A stretch of DNA of 64,000 nt from Channallabes apus. Taxonomy: Eukaryota; Chordata; Actinopteri; Siluriformes; Clariidae. The notes beneath the pieces are model-generated. The model did not search any database, had not been told where the DNA came from, and saw nothing but the letters and a program-made list of their open reading frames with translations. This document shows positions 41,263-52,911 of the stretch, piece after piece. Made by a program: the position numbers and the translations under genes. The stretch is taken from assembly GCA_030522415.1 (NCBI GenBank), contig CM060107.1, positions 24,308,571-24,372,570 on the forward strand, in the 5' to 3' direction. Within the stretch, counting starts at the first letter, position 1, and each line of letters starts with the position of its first letter.

Positions 41263-41904
41263 GTGTTTTGCTCTTCATTTTAGGCAGAGACGTCTGCTCG
41301 GCCTTGTTAATTGTTTTTGAAACCCCCAATTCATGAATGAAAGGTGAGAAGAGGCATTACAGTGGGGGTTCTGTGGGTCTCCAAACTCAGAAGGCTACGT
41401 GTCAGCCGATAACTGCTCCTTTGATCTTCTGATTACAGCGGGGCGCCGACTGCTTATGAGTGTATAGTAGCCTGTACAAGCCAAGCTCTTCCCCAAAAAA
41501 TTATGTGAATGTCTACAACAATCACTAACCATTAAAATGTTTTTTTTGTAATTAAACATGAATATATAAATTATATTTTCTTTATACATAATATTTTCAT
41601 TATATATACACGGGCATCGCTAGGCCATTTTTAGGGGGGCTTTAGCCCATCGTCCCCTTTATATTTATTTAAAGCATTTTTCATATTTTTTATGTCTGCC
41701 AGTTTTCAACAAAAAGCAGCAGTATTGTCAAAGAATTAACAGATAAATATGTAATATTATTGGCACCCACACAGTTTATTCCATTGTCCAGCCTCATAGG
41801 TGTGTTGTTTATATTGCTAACCAATGTAAGTTTAAAGTTATATGCTGTTTTCTGGTTACATTTGTCTGATTGTACCTGTACATAGAAAAAAGTTTATACG
41901 GTAA

Positions 41905-41940
<36 letters not shown>

Positions 41941-42375
41941 GCTTAATTAAATTCTTAAATCATCGTGTTCACCCATGTACTGAAAAAAAGAACTTGTAAG
42001 ATTTACTTGATAAAATCTGACACATAGATTTTAAGTAAATTTTATTGCTCCAATATTAAGTAAAACTCACCCGTAATTGTCAGGTAAAATCTACTTAATA
42101 ATTTAACAATCAAAGAAATCAAGTAAAACTTACTTAATTATATTTAATGCACAAATTAGATTTATTTAAAATAATCAAGTAAAGTTAATTCATTCCCAGA
42201 TAGCACACACACGTAGCAGAGATAATGCTCCCTAATGCATGTTACAATGACCAAATATGATAATAAATAAATAAACCACACTCTCAGCTAATAATAAAAC
42301 ACAGATTCGTTTATATTTATACAAAAACGAGATAACAGTAACTTACAATTTGAAAAGATGTACAAAACAAAACAC
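41210..42375. other. Microsatellites and short repeats, no gene
   Basis: (TA)n 41210-41240, (GA)n 41241-41261, the inverted partner of 39060-39185 at 41275-41365, a copy of the 21850-21975 repeat at 41505-41600, (AC)n at 41904-41930. 41981-42190 is dense in AAGTAAA/TTTACTT motifs, beginning with ACTGAAAAAAAG, perhaps a non-autonomous element. No ORF. Confidence 0.45.
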
Positions 42376-42470
42376 CAATTCAATTCAATTCAATTTTATT
42401 TATATAGCGCTTTTAACAATGGTCATTGTCTCAAAGCAGCTTCACAAAAATTAAAGAAATTTAACAAAAA

Positions 42471-42545
42471 AAAAAAAAAAAAAAAATAATAATAATAATA
42501 ATAAATAAATAAAATAATAATAGAAAATAAATAAATAAAAACAAA
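42471..42545. repeat. A-rich and (TAA)n tract in the L2 3' UTR
   Basis: Poly-A of about 16 followed by TAATAA repeats. The equivalent place in the copy at 50560-51487 is much shorter (TAATAATAATTATT), so this is a local expansion. Confidence 0.8.
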
Positions 42546-43124
42546 TAATAATAATTATAGAAAAGAAAATCATTGGAAGTGTGGATGTGTGAGAAAAATG
42601 TGCAGATAATAATGAGACGAATGAATGAAATTTCTCTGATGAGCAAGCCAAGGGTGACGGCGACGGTGGCAAGGAAAAACTCCCTGAGATGGCATTAGGA
42701 AGAAACCTTGAGAGAAACCAGACTCAACAGGGAACCCATCCTCATTTGGGCGATAACAGATAGAAATGATATAACATCTTGTGTGTTGTGCAGGTGAAAA
42801 TTCAATATGACAGAAATTATTTAAATTGACATGAAGACCAGTTCAGCATAGGGACGAGTCAGTAGGTGCAGAGGGCAGATGAGGTCTGGATCACTGGAAG
42901 CACAGGAGCAGCATGTGTAGCTCCAACCATCATAAAGCTGAATCCAGCTGGAGCTGGTCCTTCTCTGGATGCCTCAGGAACCTCGCAGGGTCGGCCTTTG
43001 TCTACTGAAGCTGGCAAAATCTCCCGATGCCTCGGGATGGGTAGAGAAATACAGAACAGATGGGGAGAATTAGCGTAGTTGCCATTCGGTATAGGTGTAC
43101 TGGAGTATGAGATTATGGGATGAG

Positions 43125-46081
43125 TTATGTGTATGCCAGATTAAAAAGATGCGTCTTGAGTCTACTTTTGAACTGAGAAACCGTGTCTGCTCCCCGAACA
43201 CTGTCTGGAAGGCTATTCCAAAGCTTTGGAGCTAAATATGAAAAAGCCCTACCCCCTTTTGTAGATTTTGAAATTCTGGGAACTACCAGAAGTCCGGAGC
43301 TTTGTGATCTTAAGGCGCGTGGTGGATTGTAGCGTATCAGAAGACTGGTTAGGTATGTGGGAGCTAAACCATTTAAGGCCTTGTATGTAATACTGTTTTG
43401 TAATTTATTCTAAACTGAACAGGTAGCCAGTGCAGGGATGATAATATTGGGGTTATATGATCATATTTTCTGGATCTAGTGAGAACCCTGGCAGCTGCAT
43501 TTTGGATTAACTGAAGCTTGTTTATTGAGGATGCAGGACAACCACCTAGTAATGCATTACAATAGTCCAGTCTGGAGGTCATGAATGCATGAACTAGTTT
43601 TTCTGCATCAGATACGGATAAGATGTTCCTAAGTTTAGCAATATTTCGAAGATGGAAAAAGGCTGTTTTTGTGATATTTGAAATGTGATTTTCAAAAGAC
43701 AAGTTACTGTCTAATATTACTCCCAGATCTTTTACTGCTGAGCTGGTAATAACAGTACATCCTTCTAAGCGCAAGCTGAATTGTGAAAGCTGTTGTGTGC
43801 TGGTTTTTGGGCCAATAAGTAATATCTCTGTCTTATCTGAATTTAATAAAAGAAAGTTTTTGGTCATCCAATCTTTTATGTCCTGGACACACTCAGTTAA
43901 TCTAGACAACTTAGGTATTTCGTCTGGTTTAGTTGAGATATATAATTGGGTATCATCAGCATAACAATGGAAACTAATCCCATGTCTTCTAATGATGTTA
44001 CCCAAGGGAAGCATGTATATTGAGAACAACAGAGGTCCTAAAACTGACCCTTGTGGGACCCCATATTTCACCTGCATTACACCAGACGGTTCTCCATTTA
44101 GATCTACAAAATGGTAGCGATCAGACAGGTAAGATCTAAACCATTTTAATGCCTGTCCCTGAATACCTATATAATTTTGTAAGCGATCTATGAGAATATT
44201 ATGATCTATAGTGTCGAATGCAGCACTAAGATCAAGCAGGACTAGCAATGAGATGCAGCCTTGGTCTGAAGCTAAAAACAAGTCGTTTGTAATCTTAACT
44301 AGTGCAGTTTCTGTGCTATGATGGGGCCTGAAACCTGACTGAAATTCTTCAAGGATGTTGTTATCCTGCAAGAATGTGCAAATTTGAGCTGATACTACTT
44401 TTTCTAGTATTTTTGATATGAACGGGAGGTTTGAAATCGGTCTGTAATTTGTTATTTCATTCGCGTCCAAATTAGATTTTTTATGAAGCGGCTTAATAAC
44501 TGCTAACTTGAAAGGTTTAGGGACGTGACCTAGATGTAATGAAGAATTAATAATGTTTAGGAGTGGCTCTCCAACCGTAAGCATCACTTCTTTTAAAAAT
44601 CTGGTTGGGATTGGGTCTAACAGGCACGTTGTTGATTTAGCCGAGGTGATGAGTTTATACAGCTCTTCCTGTCCTATACCTGTAAAGCAGTGAAAATCTA
44701 AATGTGAAGCTATAGGCTGAACTGGATCGTGAGATACTATTAGAGGTTGAATCTCCATTATTTTCTTCCTGATATTATTGATTTTTTCATTAAAGAAGTC
44801 CATAAAGTCTTCACTTCTAAACTGTGATGGGATACTCTCTGCGGGCATCTTAGGTTTTGTTAGGCGAGCCACTGTACTAAATAAGAACCTGGGATTGTTT
44901 TGGTTTCTTGCTATCAGTTGGCTAAGATGCTCGGTCCTAGCAGTTTTTAGAGCCTGTCTATAGCTGCACATACTGACTTTATACGCAATTCGAAAAACTT
45001 CTAATTTATTTTTCCTCCATTTTCGCTCGAGGTTACGGGTTGCTCTCTTTAGGGCGCGAGTATGACTGTTGTACCACGGTGCAAATGTTTTATCTCTGAC
45101 TTTTTTTAATCTGATGGGAGCAACAGTGTCTAATGTACTGGTAAAAATAGTGCCCATGCTGCTAGTCACTTCATCTAGATCATCTGCATTTAGGGGTCTA
45201 ATAAGAAATTGGGACAGATCCGGCAGATTACTTGTGAATCTGTCTTTAGTAGTGGGATTCATATTTCTAACAGATTGATAACGTGGGGAGACACAGCTAA
45301 TCTGTTCTACGGGTAGAGTATATGTCAGGAGGTGATGATCTGTGATATCATCACTTTGAGGTATGATCTCTATATTAGAGACATCTATACCATGGGATAT
45401 AATTAAATCTAGCGTATGATTAAAGCGGTAAGTTGCTCCAATTATATTTTGCTTAACCCCAAAGGAATATAGTAAATCCATAAATGTGAGTGCTAAAGCA
45501 TCGTTAGCATCATCTACATGAATGTTAAAGTCTCCTACTATCAACACTTTGTCAGAGTTAACCAATAGGTCTGATAGCAGATGTCCAAATTCTTTAAGAA
45601 AATCGCCATATGGCCCCGGGGGTCTATACACGGTGGCCAGGGTAAAATATAGCAAGGGTTTATTACGTATTTCATTTAGTGCAACATTAATGATAAGCAC
45701 TTCAAATGAATTAAACCTGGGCCTTATTTTCTGGGTAACAGTGAGTACATCATTGTAGATAGTGGCGACACCACCACCGCGACCAATTAGACGGGGCTCG
45801 TGCTTATAGAAATATCCTGACGGAGTAGACTCATTCAGACCAAAATATTAATTTGGTTTAAGCCAGGTTTCAGTGAGACAGAGTGCGTCAAGGCAATAAT
45901 CTGAGATAATTTCATTAACAATAAGTGCTTTAGGCGCAAGGGATCTAATGTTGAGTAGTCCAAACTTTAGAGGTGGATTTTGACTACTTATTTTGCCTTT
46001 TTCTGGTTTTCTGGTTATCAGATTGTTTCGGGCAAATTTAACAAATTTATTCTTTTTTCTCAGTATTCGGGGAACAGACAC
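43125..46081 (-). pseudogene. L2 LINE ORF2 (endonuclease-RT), one stop and one frameshift
   Basis: Starts MSVPRILRKKNKF. Endonuclease blocks: LNIRSLAPK, LCLTETWLK, then TAA at 45846-45848, [25 protein letters not shown] and [11 protein letters not shown] blocks: [25 protein letters not shown] and [10 protein letters not shown], all intact. A frameshift near 43386-43390, probably a 4-base loss judged from the sister LINE, throws the last 85 residues out of frame; these (KALNGLAP to [11 protein letters not shown]) remain readable to TAA at 43125. Its sister at 57702-60674 is uninterrupted. Dead in cis. Confidence 0.93.
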
Positions 46082-46177
46082 AGTTTCTATAGGACAAGCT
46101 ATGTGTGTGCGTCTATCACTACGGTGAGTTGTGATGTGTCTAATATGTTTGGAATCTACAGTATGACTTACCGCCAG

Positions 46178-47101
46178 TCAGATGGTTCGTAGTGTCCTGG
46201 AGATGTTGTCAGAGAGGACCGCTGCTCCAGCTCTGCTAGGGTGTAGGCCATCGGTGTGATAGAGCCTAGGACGCTCCCAGAAAACATTCCAGTTATCAAC
46301 AAAGCGTAATTTCTGTTGTTGACACCAAGATTGTAACCATTCATTAAAAGCAAATAATCTACTGAACTTCTCGATTCCTCGCTGAAATGTGGGAAGCGGT
46401 CCAGATACGATGATCCTTGTCGTGGGTGATGTGCTGCGGACCTTCTCGACCAGGCTCCTGAAGTCCTTCTTTAGGATCTCCGTCTGCCTCAGCCTGGTGT
46501 CGTTCGTGCCGGCATGAAGGACCACAGCTCCAATGTTCTTCCTCAGGGCAGCAGGCACCTGTGCAGCAACATCAAGAACACATGCACCAGGTAAACAGCA
46601 TGTGTGCACCTTACCTTTAGCCATGGTAGCACGCACGTGACGAACGATGGAGTCTCCGATGACTAGGACGTCGTGTGCCGTCTCGCGGAGAGGAGCGAAG
46701 CGGTTTCGGTTCGAGATGTCGAAGACGGGTGGTGGTGGTGGAGGGGGAGAGGTCCTCGCCCGGGGCTTGGCGTGCTTCTTCCGCCGCTGCTGTATCCAGG
46801 GTCCGTGGTATCCCGGCGCCGGGGTGTAGGAAAACTGGGCGGGCTGCGTCCTTGGTGTGTTGGACCTGGGCAGAGAAACACGCGGGGTTGAGGTTGTAGG
46901 AGAATTCTCACGCCGAGAATTTACCTGGGACAGGTGAGCGTCGGTCCGCGTCGATTCCAGCGTGGCTTTCCGCTGCTGTAGCCGGGTCAGCTTCACCTGT
47001 AGCTCACGGATCAGCTTCTCCACGGCCTCCACCTCCAAATCCACCGAGTGCAGCTCCAATGTCTCCTCACCTGCACTCAGAGGCAGAATCACAACCGACA
47101 T
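46178..47101 (-). CDS. L2 LINE ORF1 with SGNH esterase domain
   Basis: About 307 codons from the ATG at 47101 (MSVVILPLSAGEETLELHSV); a further ATG 15 codons upstream is in frame but less likely. A heptad-rich segment (VEKLIRELQVKLTRLQQRK) suggests a coiled coil for multimerisation, followed by a basic, Pro-rich middle. The C-terminal half is an SGNH/GDSL-type esterase: LVIGDSIVRH (catalytic Ser block), VVLHAGTNDTR (Asn block) and HTDGLHPSRAG (Asp-x-x-His block). Esterase-type ORF1 proteins are known from CR1/L2 LINEs, including zebrafish L2. Open frame, all catalytic residues present. Confidence 0.88.
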   Translation of the reverse strand: MSVVILPLSAGEETLELHSVDLEVEAVEKLIRELQVKLTRLQQRKATLESTRTDAHLSQVNSRRENSPTTSTPRVSLPRSNTPRTQPAQFSYTPAPGYHGPWIQQRRKKHAKPRARTSPPPPPPPVFDISNRNRFAPLRETAHDVLVIGDSIVRHVRATMAKGKVHTCCLPGACVLDVAAQVPAALRKNIGAVVLHAGTNDTRLRQTEILKKDFRSLVEKVRSTSPTTRIIVSGPLPTFQRGIEKFSRLFAFNEWLQSWCQQQKLRFVDNWNVFWERPRLYHTDGLHPSRAGAAVLSDNISRTLRTI

Positions 47102-47405
47102 GGTGTCTAAACACGGAAAATAATCGGTGTGAGGAAGCGAAAACAAACTTTACAAACAAACAAACAAACGTGATAGCCGGGCTAGCGATGCTAATGCTAA
47201 TTAGCGATGCTAATGCCGGCTAAAAGCGGTGTGCTGCAAAACAATTAAAACTTAATGATATAACACGCGTTTCGAGTAAATATATTATAAGATACTTATC
47301 CGTTTTATGTACACTCTTCGTAAGGGGACGAAAAAGTTTAAAAGTTGGTCAGTATGGTGGAGCTCGGAAAAAAGCAGCGTCTCAGCGTCCTCGTACAAGG
47401 GTTGC

Positions 47406-47739
47406 CAGATCAGTGGCAGACAGTATATCTCGGACTATATCTCGGACTCCACAAATAAGTATTAATCATAGAAACAAAATTAAACACCAACAGAAACGTT
47501 TTGTACTTTATAACTGTACGTTATGATTTTTAAATATGACCGTTAGATACGTTGGTCAAGAAACTCCTGAAGTCAGATGCAGACACACTTTCAGTCACAA
47601 ACTGCTGTGAAAAAATACAGAGATAGATATTCAATTAAATTCATGATACTTAATTTAGCAAATGATCAATATTTATACTTTGTTCCTCTCGCTTCACAAC
47701 TCATGAGAACAGACCGAAACCAGAACCGAACTCATAAGG
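47406..47739. other. No recognised feature
   Basis: About 330 bp of AT-rich sequence between the L2 5' end and repeat F copy 2. Repeated GGACTATATCTC near 47424-47450 is the only local structure. Confidence 0.45.
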
Positions 47740-48537
47740 AAAAAGTGAGAAGCAAGAATCATGTGTGGAAAGATTAAGCATGCAAGGTCACAGGATGACT
47801 CTACTTCTTTTTCTTGTCTGCAATGCGATTTAGACAAATTAGAGCTGCTGTCAATACTGTATGAACATATGTACAGGTTCTTTACAGTTGAAATTTAACT
47901 TGTAACTTATTAATAAAATTCGGATTCAGAAAAAAAACGTTTATTGTTAGTGCTCTTTTACCATTTAATGCTTTAACACACACGACTCAGTTTGTTCAGA
48001 AATGGTTTCTCTGAACACGCCTTTTTCACGAGGGGTGCGGGTAAGAAACAAACATCTCGGTTTATTAATCCGCGCTCGGTTCGTTATTTATTTATTTATT
48101 TATTTACCCCAGAACCCCTGGGGGGCTCCGTAGGTTCAGGTTTTTACACGAAAATGGTGTTTTGTGAATCTCCACACTATTACAAACTGAAATATTGCTA
48201 ATTGTACGTCCTGAGATTAAGATGAACATTATTTGGGAGTCATGAAAGCGAGAATCACATCAAAAACAGAAAGGTAAGTACCGTGTAGTACCTCCGTGAT
48301 GATCCACAATCGACTGATCCACAGCGCGGGCACAGCGTCTTCAAACACGAATGCGTGGTTTAATTTGGACACATTTTCGGCTTCAGTAGACACACAATAC
48401 TTCAGACTGAAACACGACTGCCCCCTACAGGTAATGAAGGGCATGTTCACAGCTTCCCGCACACAGCCGCGCAAAGCCGCGGCAAGTCACGGGATCCCTT
48501 TTCTCGAAACATGCATTTTTATTGGCGACATCTGTAT
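47740..48537. repeat. Repeat F (copy 2) with module E3
   Basis: Uninterrupted version of 23323-25281. Module E is at 48270-48537 with the CTCF-like CCTGTAGGGGGCAG (48418-48431, minus strand). The first-exon donor has been lost (AAAGGTAAGTACCGTG rearranged). It ends at GGCGACATCTGTA, the same edge as the other two copies. Confidence 0.75.
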
Positions 48538-49225
48538 CTAAATCTTTTAAGCAAAGGTAAGCTGCCTGCTTCATTTAATGAGGCTCGGATCACACTTATA
48601 GCAAAGAAGCTTAAAGACCCAACAGAGTGCTTTTCATATAGACCAATTTCTCTTCTTAATGTGGATGTTAAAATTATTGCTAAAGTCTTAGCTTGATTAG
48701 AGAATGTTCTACCCTCAATTATATCTGAGAACCAGACTGGATTTTGTAAAAAATCAATATTATTACTTACATTCAATGCCTTATACTGTTCACACGATCA
48801 GTGGGGTTCCCTGCGTGTGTCCTTTTTTGGATGCTGAAAAGACTTTTGACCTTGTGGAAGTTTTATCAGTTGGGTCAAACTGCTATATTCAAACCCTATT
48901 GCCTCAGTTCTGACGAATTCTCGGCAATCTCAACCATTCAGCCATCAGCGGGGTACTCGTCAGGGGTGACCTCTTAGCCCATTACTCTTTAACCTTGCAA
49001 TTGAGCCACTAGCAATCTCATTCTGTAGTTGCAGGGATATATCTCGGATTTGGAGGCAGGGAGAAAAACATAAAGTCTCACTTCATGCAGATGATCTTTT
49101 TCCCAAATCTTACTTTGGTGCATTCGATTCAATTGTATCATCTTACCTTTGGAAAGGTAAACATTGTCCTTGATTGAACATGTCCTTACTTCAAAGATCT
49201 AAAAGAGACGGTGACATGGCTGTAA
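48538..49225 (+). pseudogene. L1/Tx1-type LINE RT fragment, degraded
   Basis: Readable in pieces: KLPASFNEARITLIAKKLKD, YRPISLLNVDVKIIAKVLA, stop, LENVLPSIISENQTGF, then in shifted frames CPFLDAEKTFD, a PLSPLLFNLAIEPLA block and SLHADDLF (the YADD box with His). The order is RT blocks 0 to 5 of an L1-like ORF2. Several stops and frameshifts. It starts exactly at the edge of module E3. Clearly dead. Confidence 0.8.
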
Positions 49226-49341
49226 CCAATTAGGGGGGGGGTGTAATCCAGTGTCTTCTTGTGCCAGTCCCAAGTCTGGATAAATGCAGAGGATTTTGTC
49301 AGGAAGGGCATCCGACGTAAAAAAAAATATTTGCCAAATCA

Positions 49342-51893
49342 ATGATGCGAATCACAAATATAATTCCCTTACCGGATTGGTCGTGGCCCGGGTTAACAAT
49401 GACCGCCACTGGTGGTGTTGACCTACAGGGTGCCGATGGAAATTGGGCTACTGTTGGTCGAAGAAGGAGGAGGAGGAAGGCGTGTTCGAAGCAAAGAGAG
49501 AAGAGGAAAGGGAAGAGTTTAGGAGTCACAGTAGGGACTTTGAATGTTGGGACCATGACAGAGAAGGGAAGAGAGTTGGTTGATATGATGCAGAGAAGGA
49601 AGGTGGATATACTGTGTGTCCAGGAGACCAGGTGGAAAGGTAGCAAGGCCAGAAGCTTAGGATAAAGGTTCAAGTTGTTTTACCATGGTCTGGATAGGAA
49701 AAGAAATGGAGTAGGAGTTATTCTGAAAGAGGAGTTTGTAAGGAATGTTCTAGAGGTGAAAAGAGTATAAGATAGGGTGATGAGTCTGAACCTGAAAATT
49801 GAAGAAATAATGTTTAATGTGGTTAGTGATTATGCTCCACAGGTAGGATGTGAGTTAGAAGAGAAGGAGAAATTCTGGAGTGAGTTAGATGACGTGATGC
49901 AGAGCATCCCCAGAGGTGAGAGAGTGGTGATTGGTGCAGCCTTCAATGGACATGTTGGGTGATGAAAATGTGATGGGCAGGTTTGATCTTTAGGAAAGGA
50001 ATGTAGAAGGACAGTTGGTGGTGAACTTTGCAAAGAGGATGGAAATTGAAGTATGAAATAATTTCTTCCAGAAGTGGCAGGAACATACAGTAGGGTGACA
50101 TATAAGAGTGGAGGCAGAAGCATTCAGGTGGACTACATCTTGTGTCGATGTTGTAATTTGAAAGAGATCAGTGACTGCAAAGTGTTGGTAGGGGAGAGTG
50201 TAGCCAGACAACACAGAATGGTGGTGTGTAAAATAACCCTGGTGGTGAGGAAGGTGAAAAGGACAAAGGCAGAGCAGAGGACAAAGTGGTGGAATTTGAA
50301 AAGGAAGAATGTTGTGTAGTCTTCAGGGAGGAGTTGAGACAGGCTATGGGTGGTCAGGGGGTGCTTTCAGCTGACTGGACAACTACAGCCAATGTGATCA
50401 GGGAGACAGGTAGGAGGGTAGTTGGTGTATCATCAGGTAAGGGAAAAGTGGACAAGGAGACTTGGTGGTGGAACGAGGAAGTCCAGGAGTGTATACGGGG
50501 AAAGAGGCTAGCTAAGAAGAATTGGGACACTGAGAGGACTGTAGAGAGTAGACAGGAGTCTAGTTCATGCATTCATGACCTCCAGACTGGACTATTGTAA
50601 TGCATTACTAGGTGGTTGTCCTGCATCCTCAATAAACAAGCTTCAGTTAATCCAAAATGCAGCTGCCATGGTTCTTTCATATTTAGCTCCAAAGCTTTGG
50701 AATAGCCTTCCAGACAGTGTTCGGAGAGCAGACACGGTTTCTCAGTTCAAAAGTAGACTCAAGACGCATCTTTTTAATCTGGCATACACATAACTCATCC
50801 CATAATCTCATACTCCAGTACACCTATCCCGAATGGCAACTACGCTAATTCTCCCGATCTGTTCTGTATTTCTCACCCATCCCGAGGCATCGGGAGATTT
50901 TGCCAGCTTCAGTAGACAATGGAACCCTGCGAGGTTCCTGAGGCATCCAGAGAAGGACCAGCTCCAGCTGGATTCAGCTTTATGATGGTTGGAGCTACAC
51001 ATGCTGCTCCTGTGCTTCCAGTGATCAAGACCTCATCTGCCCTCTGCACCTACTGACTCGTCCCTATGCTGAACTGGTCTTCATGTCAATTTAAATAATT
51101 TCTGTCATATTGAATTTTCACCTGCACAACACACAAGATGTTATATCATTTCTATCTGTTATCGCCCAAATGAGGATGGGTTCCCTGTTGAGTCTGGTTC
51201 CTCTCAAGGTTTCTTCCTAATGCCATCTCAGGGAGTTTTTCCTTGCCACCGTCGCCGTCACCCTTTGCTTGCTCATCAGAGAAATTTCATTCATTCGTCT
51301 CATTATTATTATCTGCACATTTTTCTCACACATACACACTTCCAATTGTTTTCTTTTCTATAATAATAATTATTATTTTTTAATATTTTAATATTAATAT
51401 TTTGCTAAATTTCTTTCATTTTTGTGAAGCTGCTTTGAGACAATGACCATTGTTAAAAGCGCTATATAAATAAAATTGAATTGAATTGAGTACAGGGAGA
51501 TGCAGCGTAAGGTGAAGATAGAGGTGGCAACGGCCAAACAAAGAGGATATGAGGACTTGTATGCTAGGCTAGACAGTAAGGAGGGAGAGGTGGATCTGTA
51601 CAGGTTGGCGAGATAGAGATGGGAAGGATGTGCAGCAGGTTAGAGTGATTAAAGATAGAGATGGAAATGTACTGGCAGATACCAGGAGGGTAATGGGAAG
51701 ATGGAAGGAGTACTTTAAAGAGCTGATGAAAGAGAACAAAGAGTAGAAGAGGTGACTGTTGTGGAGCAGGAAGTAGCAAATATTAGTAAAAGTGAGGTGA
51801 GAAGGGCGTTGAAGAGGATGAAGGCTGTTGGTCCTGATGACATACCTGTGGAGGTATAGAAGTGCTTAGGAGAGGTGGCAGTAGGGTTTCTGT
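49342..51893 (+). pseudogene. RTE-type endonuclease ORF remnant
   Basis: Pieces in three frames: TVGTLNVGTMTEKGRELVDM, DILCVQETRWKGSKARSLG, VVSDYAPQVGCELEEKEKFW, RVVIGAAFNGHVG (GADFNGH with Asp changed to Ala), YKSGGRSIQVDYILCRCCN, WWNEEVQECIRGKRLAKKNW. After the L2 insertion: YEDLYARLDSKEGEVDLYR and VRRALKRMKAVGPDDIP. Endonuclease nuclease fold followed by the region before RT. Multiple stops and shifts. No RT catalytic box. Not functional. Confidence 0.85.
50560..51487 (+). mobile_element. 5'-truncated L2 LINE 3' end
   Basis: Last part of the L2 ORF2 ([31 protein letters not shown]) joined by an internal deletion to [38 protein letters not shown] and TAA. Then the 3' UTR and an ATTGA-repeat tail. 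It is very similar to 42376-43610. Inserted into the RTE fragment with GAGT on both sides. Confidence 0.9.
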
Positions 51894-51935
51894 GCGCATT
51901 TCCCCAATCCTGGATATGACAGCCGACGACAGCGG

Positions 51936-52911
51936 GTGAGAGAGAGCTCAGTCAATGAACCGAGCAGCATGCACTTTCGAAACTTGGAATGCAATGAACT
52001 TTACGAGCACAGTGCGTCGACGGACTATAATGAACTGCCACCATGTTTACAGGAAGCCTATGTACGTGTGCCCATCAGTGTCAGACCTACAATGGCAAGT
52101 ACTCTAAATGAATGTCCTACCGTAAACAACGAACGCATAAGTCATAGTTTCGATACATCATATTCTCAAATGCCAACGCTCCACGGGGCAGTGCACTCAG
52201 GTGTGCCCATAAGCGCAAACACACAAATGACAAACTCCTTAAGGGACACTCGAAATAATGATTACCTACGTCATGCACTTGACACAGTGCAGCACCAAAT
52301 GCAACGTCAGGCAGAACTCACAGAAATGCTCGTGAGGAGCCAAATGCTGTCCTCGCTGCCTCGACACGACCTTTCTCCTTTTTACGGAGACCCGCTCAAT
52401 TTCAAATCCTTCATGTTGTCCTTTGAATGCTTTGTTGAATCCAAAACTGGCAATGACATCGATAAGCTGTCATATCTTGAACTGTACACCAAAGGGGAAC
52501 CCAAAGACCTTGTAACGAGCTGCATGCACATGACAGATGGGTATGCAAGAGCAAAGAAACTGCTACGCGACAGGTTCGGAAACGAGCTGAGAATTGCAGC
52601 AGCTTATAAGCAAAAGGCAATTAATTGCCCAAACATAAAGACAGACGACGGAAGGGCGCTAAGCGCCCTCTCCTCTTTCTTGACAACTTGCCAAAACGCA
52701 ACGGCAAACTGTGAATCTATGGACGAGTTGAACAGCAGGAAGTGCATGAACACCATTCTTACAAAACTGCCCTACAAGCTGATCGACAGGTGGAAGTCGT
52801 GCGCACGCTAGCACTACGAGCACTACGTGACGAGAGCCAAGTTCGCCCAGCTGGTGGACTTCATAGATCAACAAGACAGACTGTACTCCGACCCGCTCGT
52901 CGATCGTCAAG
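51936..52911 (+). pseudogene. BEL/Pao Gag N-terminal half (plus strand)
   Basis: Begins MRESSVNEPSSMHFRNLECN. The Gag region has SPFYGDPLNFKSFMLSFECF, LSYLELYTKGEPKDLVTSCM, YARAKKLLRDRFGNELRIAA and DDGRALSALSSFLTTCQNAT, typical of the BEL/Pao Gag domain (DUF1759-like). A TAG at 52809-52811 interrupts; the frame continues HYEHYVTRAKFAQLVDFIDQ, QDRLYSDPLVDRQG to about 52911, where the sequence switches to the integrase end on the opposite strand. No LTR is visible upstream. Confidence 0.88.

Larger units (their letters stand above)
42376..47405 (-). mobile_element. L2-clade LINE, copy 1 (ORF2 broken)
   Basis: About 5.0 kb on the minus strand: 5' region (about 47405-47102), ORF1, ORF2, a 740 bp 3' UTR and a tail of ATTGA repeats ending at 42376. 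The 3' UTR end (AAGCGCTATATAAATAAAATTGAA on the minus strand, in two shorter pieces) is shared with the copies at 50560-51487 and 56710-61829. The 5' edge is set by the GC-rich start and is approximate. No target duplication was found. Confidence 0.88.
49230..51893 (+). mobile_element. RTE-type LINE fragment, split by an L2 insertion
   Basis: 5' region (CCAGTCCCAAGTCTGGATAA, GGAAGGGCATCCGACGTAA) then the endonuclease and pre-RT part of an RTE-type ORF. The L2 copy at 50560-51487 sits inside, with GAGT on both sides (50556-50559 and 51488-51491). The RTE stops at about 51893 before the RT domain, where BEL/Pao sequence begins. Confidence 0.82.

Noticed and set aside
39060..41365. Large transposon bounded by the 39060-39185 and 41275-41365 inverted repeats
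   Set aside because: The arms are imperfect, differ in length and enclose a complete Tc1 element, repeat G and microsatellites; more likely two copies of a repeat in opposite directions.
42451..42672. Hydrophobic Tyr/Leu/Phe-rich ORF resembling a membrane peptide
   Set aside because: Translation of the A-rich/TAA repeat in the L2 3' UTR; low complexity only.
52659..52910. Minus-strand ORF over the BEL gag end
   Set aside because: Antisense of the plus-strand Gag reading, which has the family motifs.
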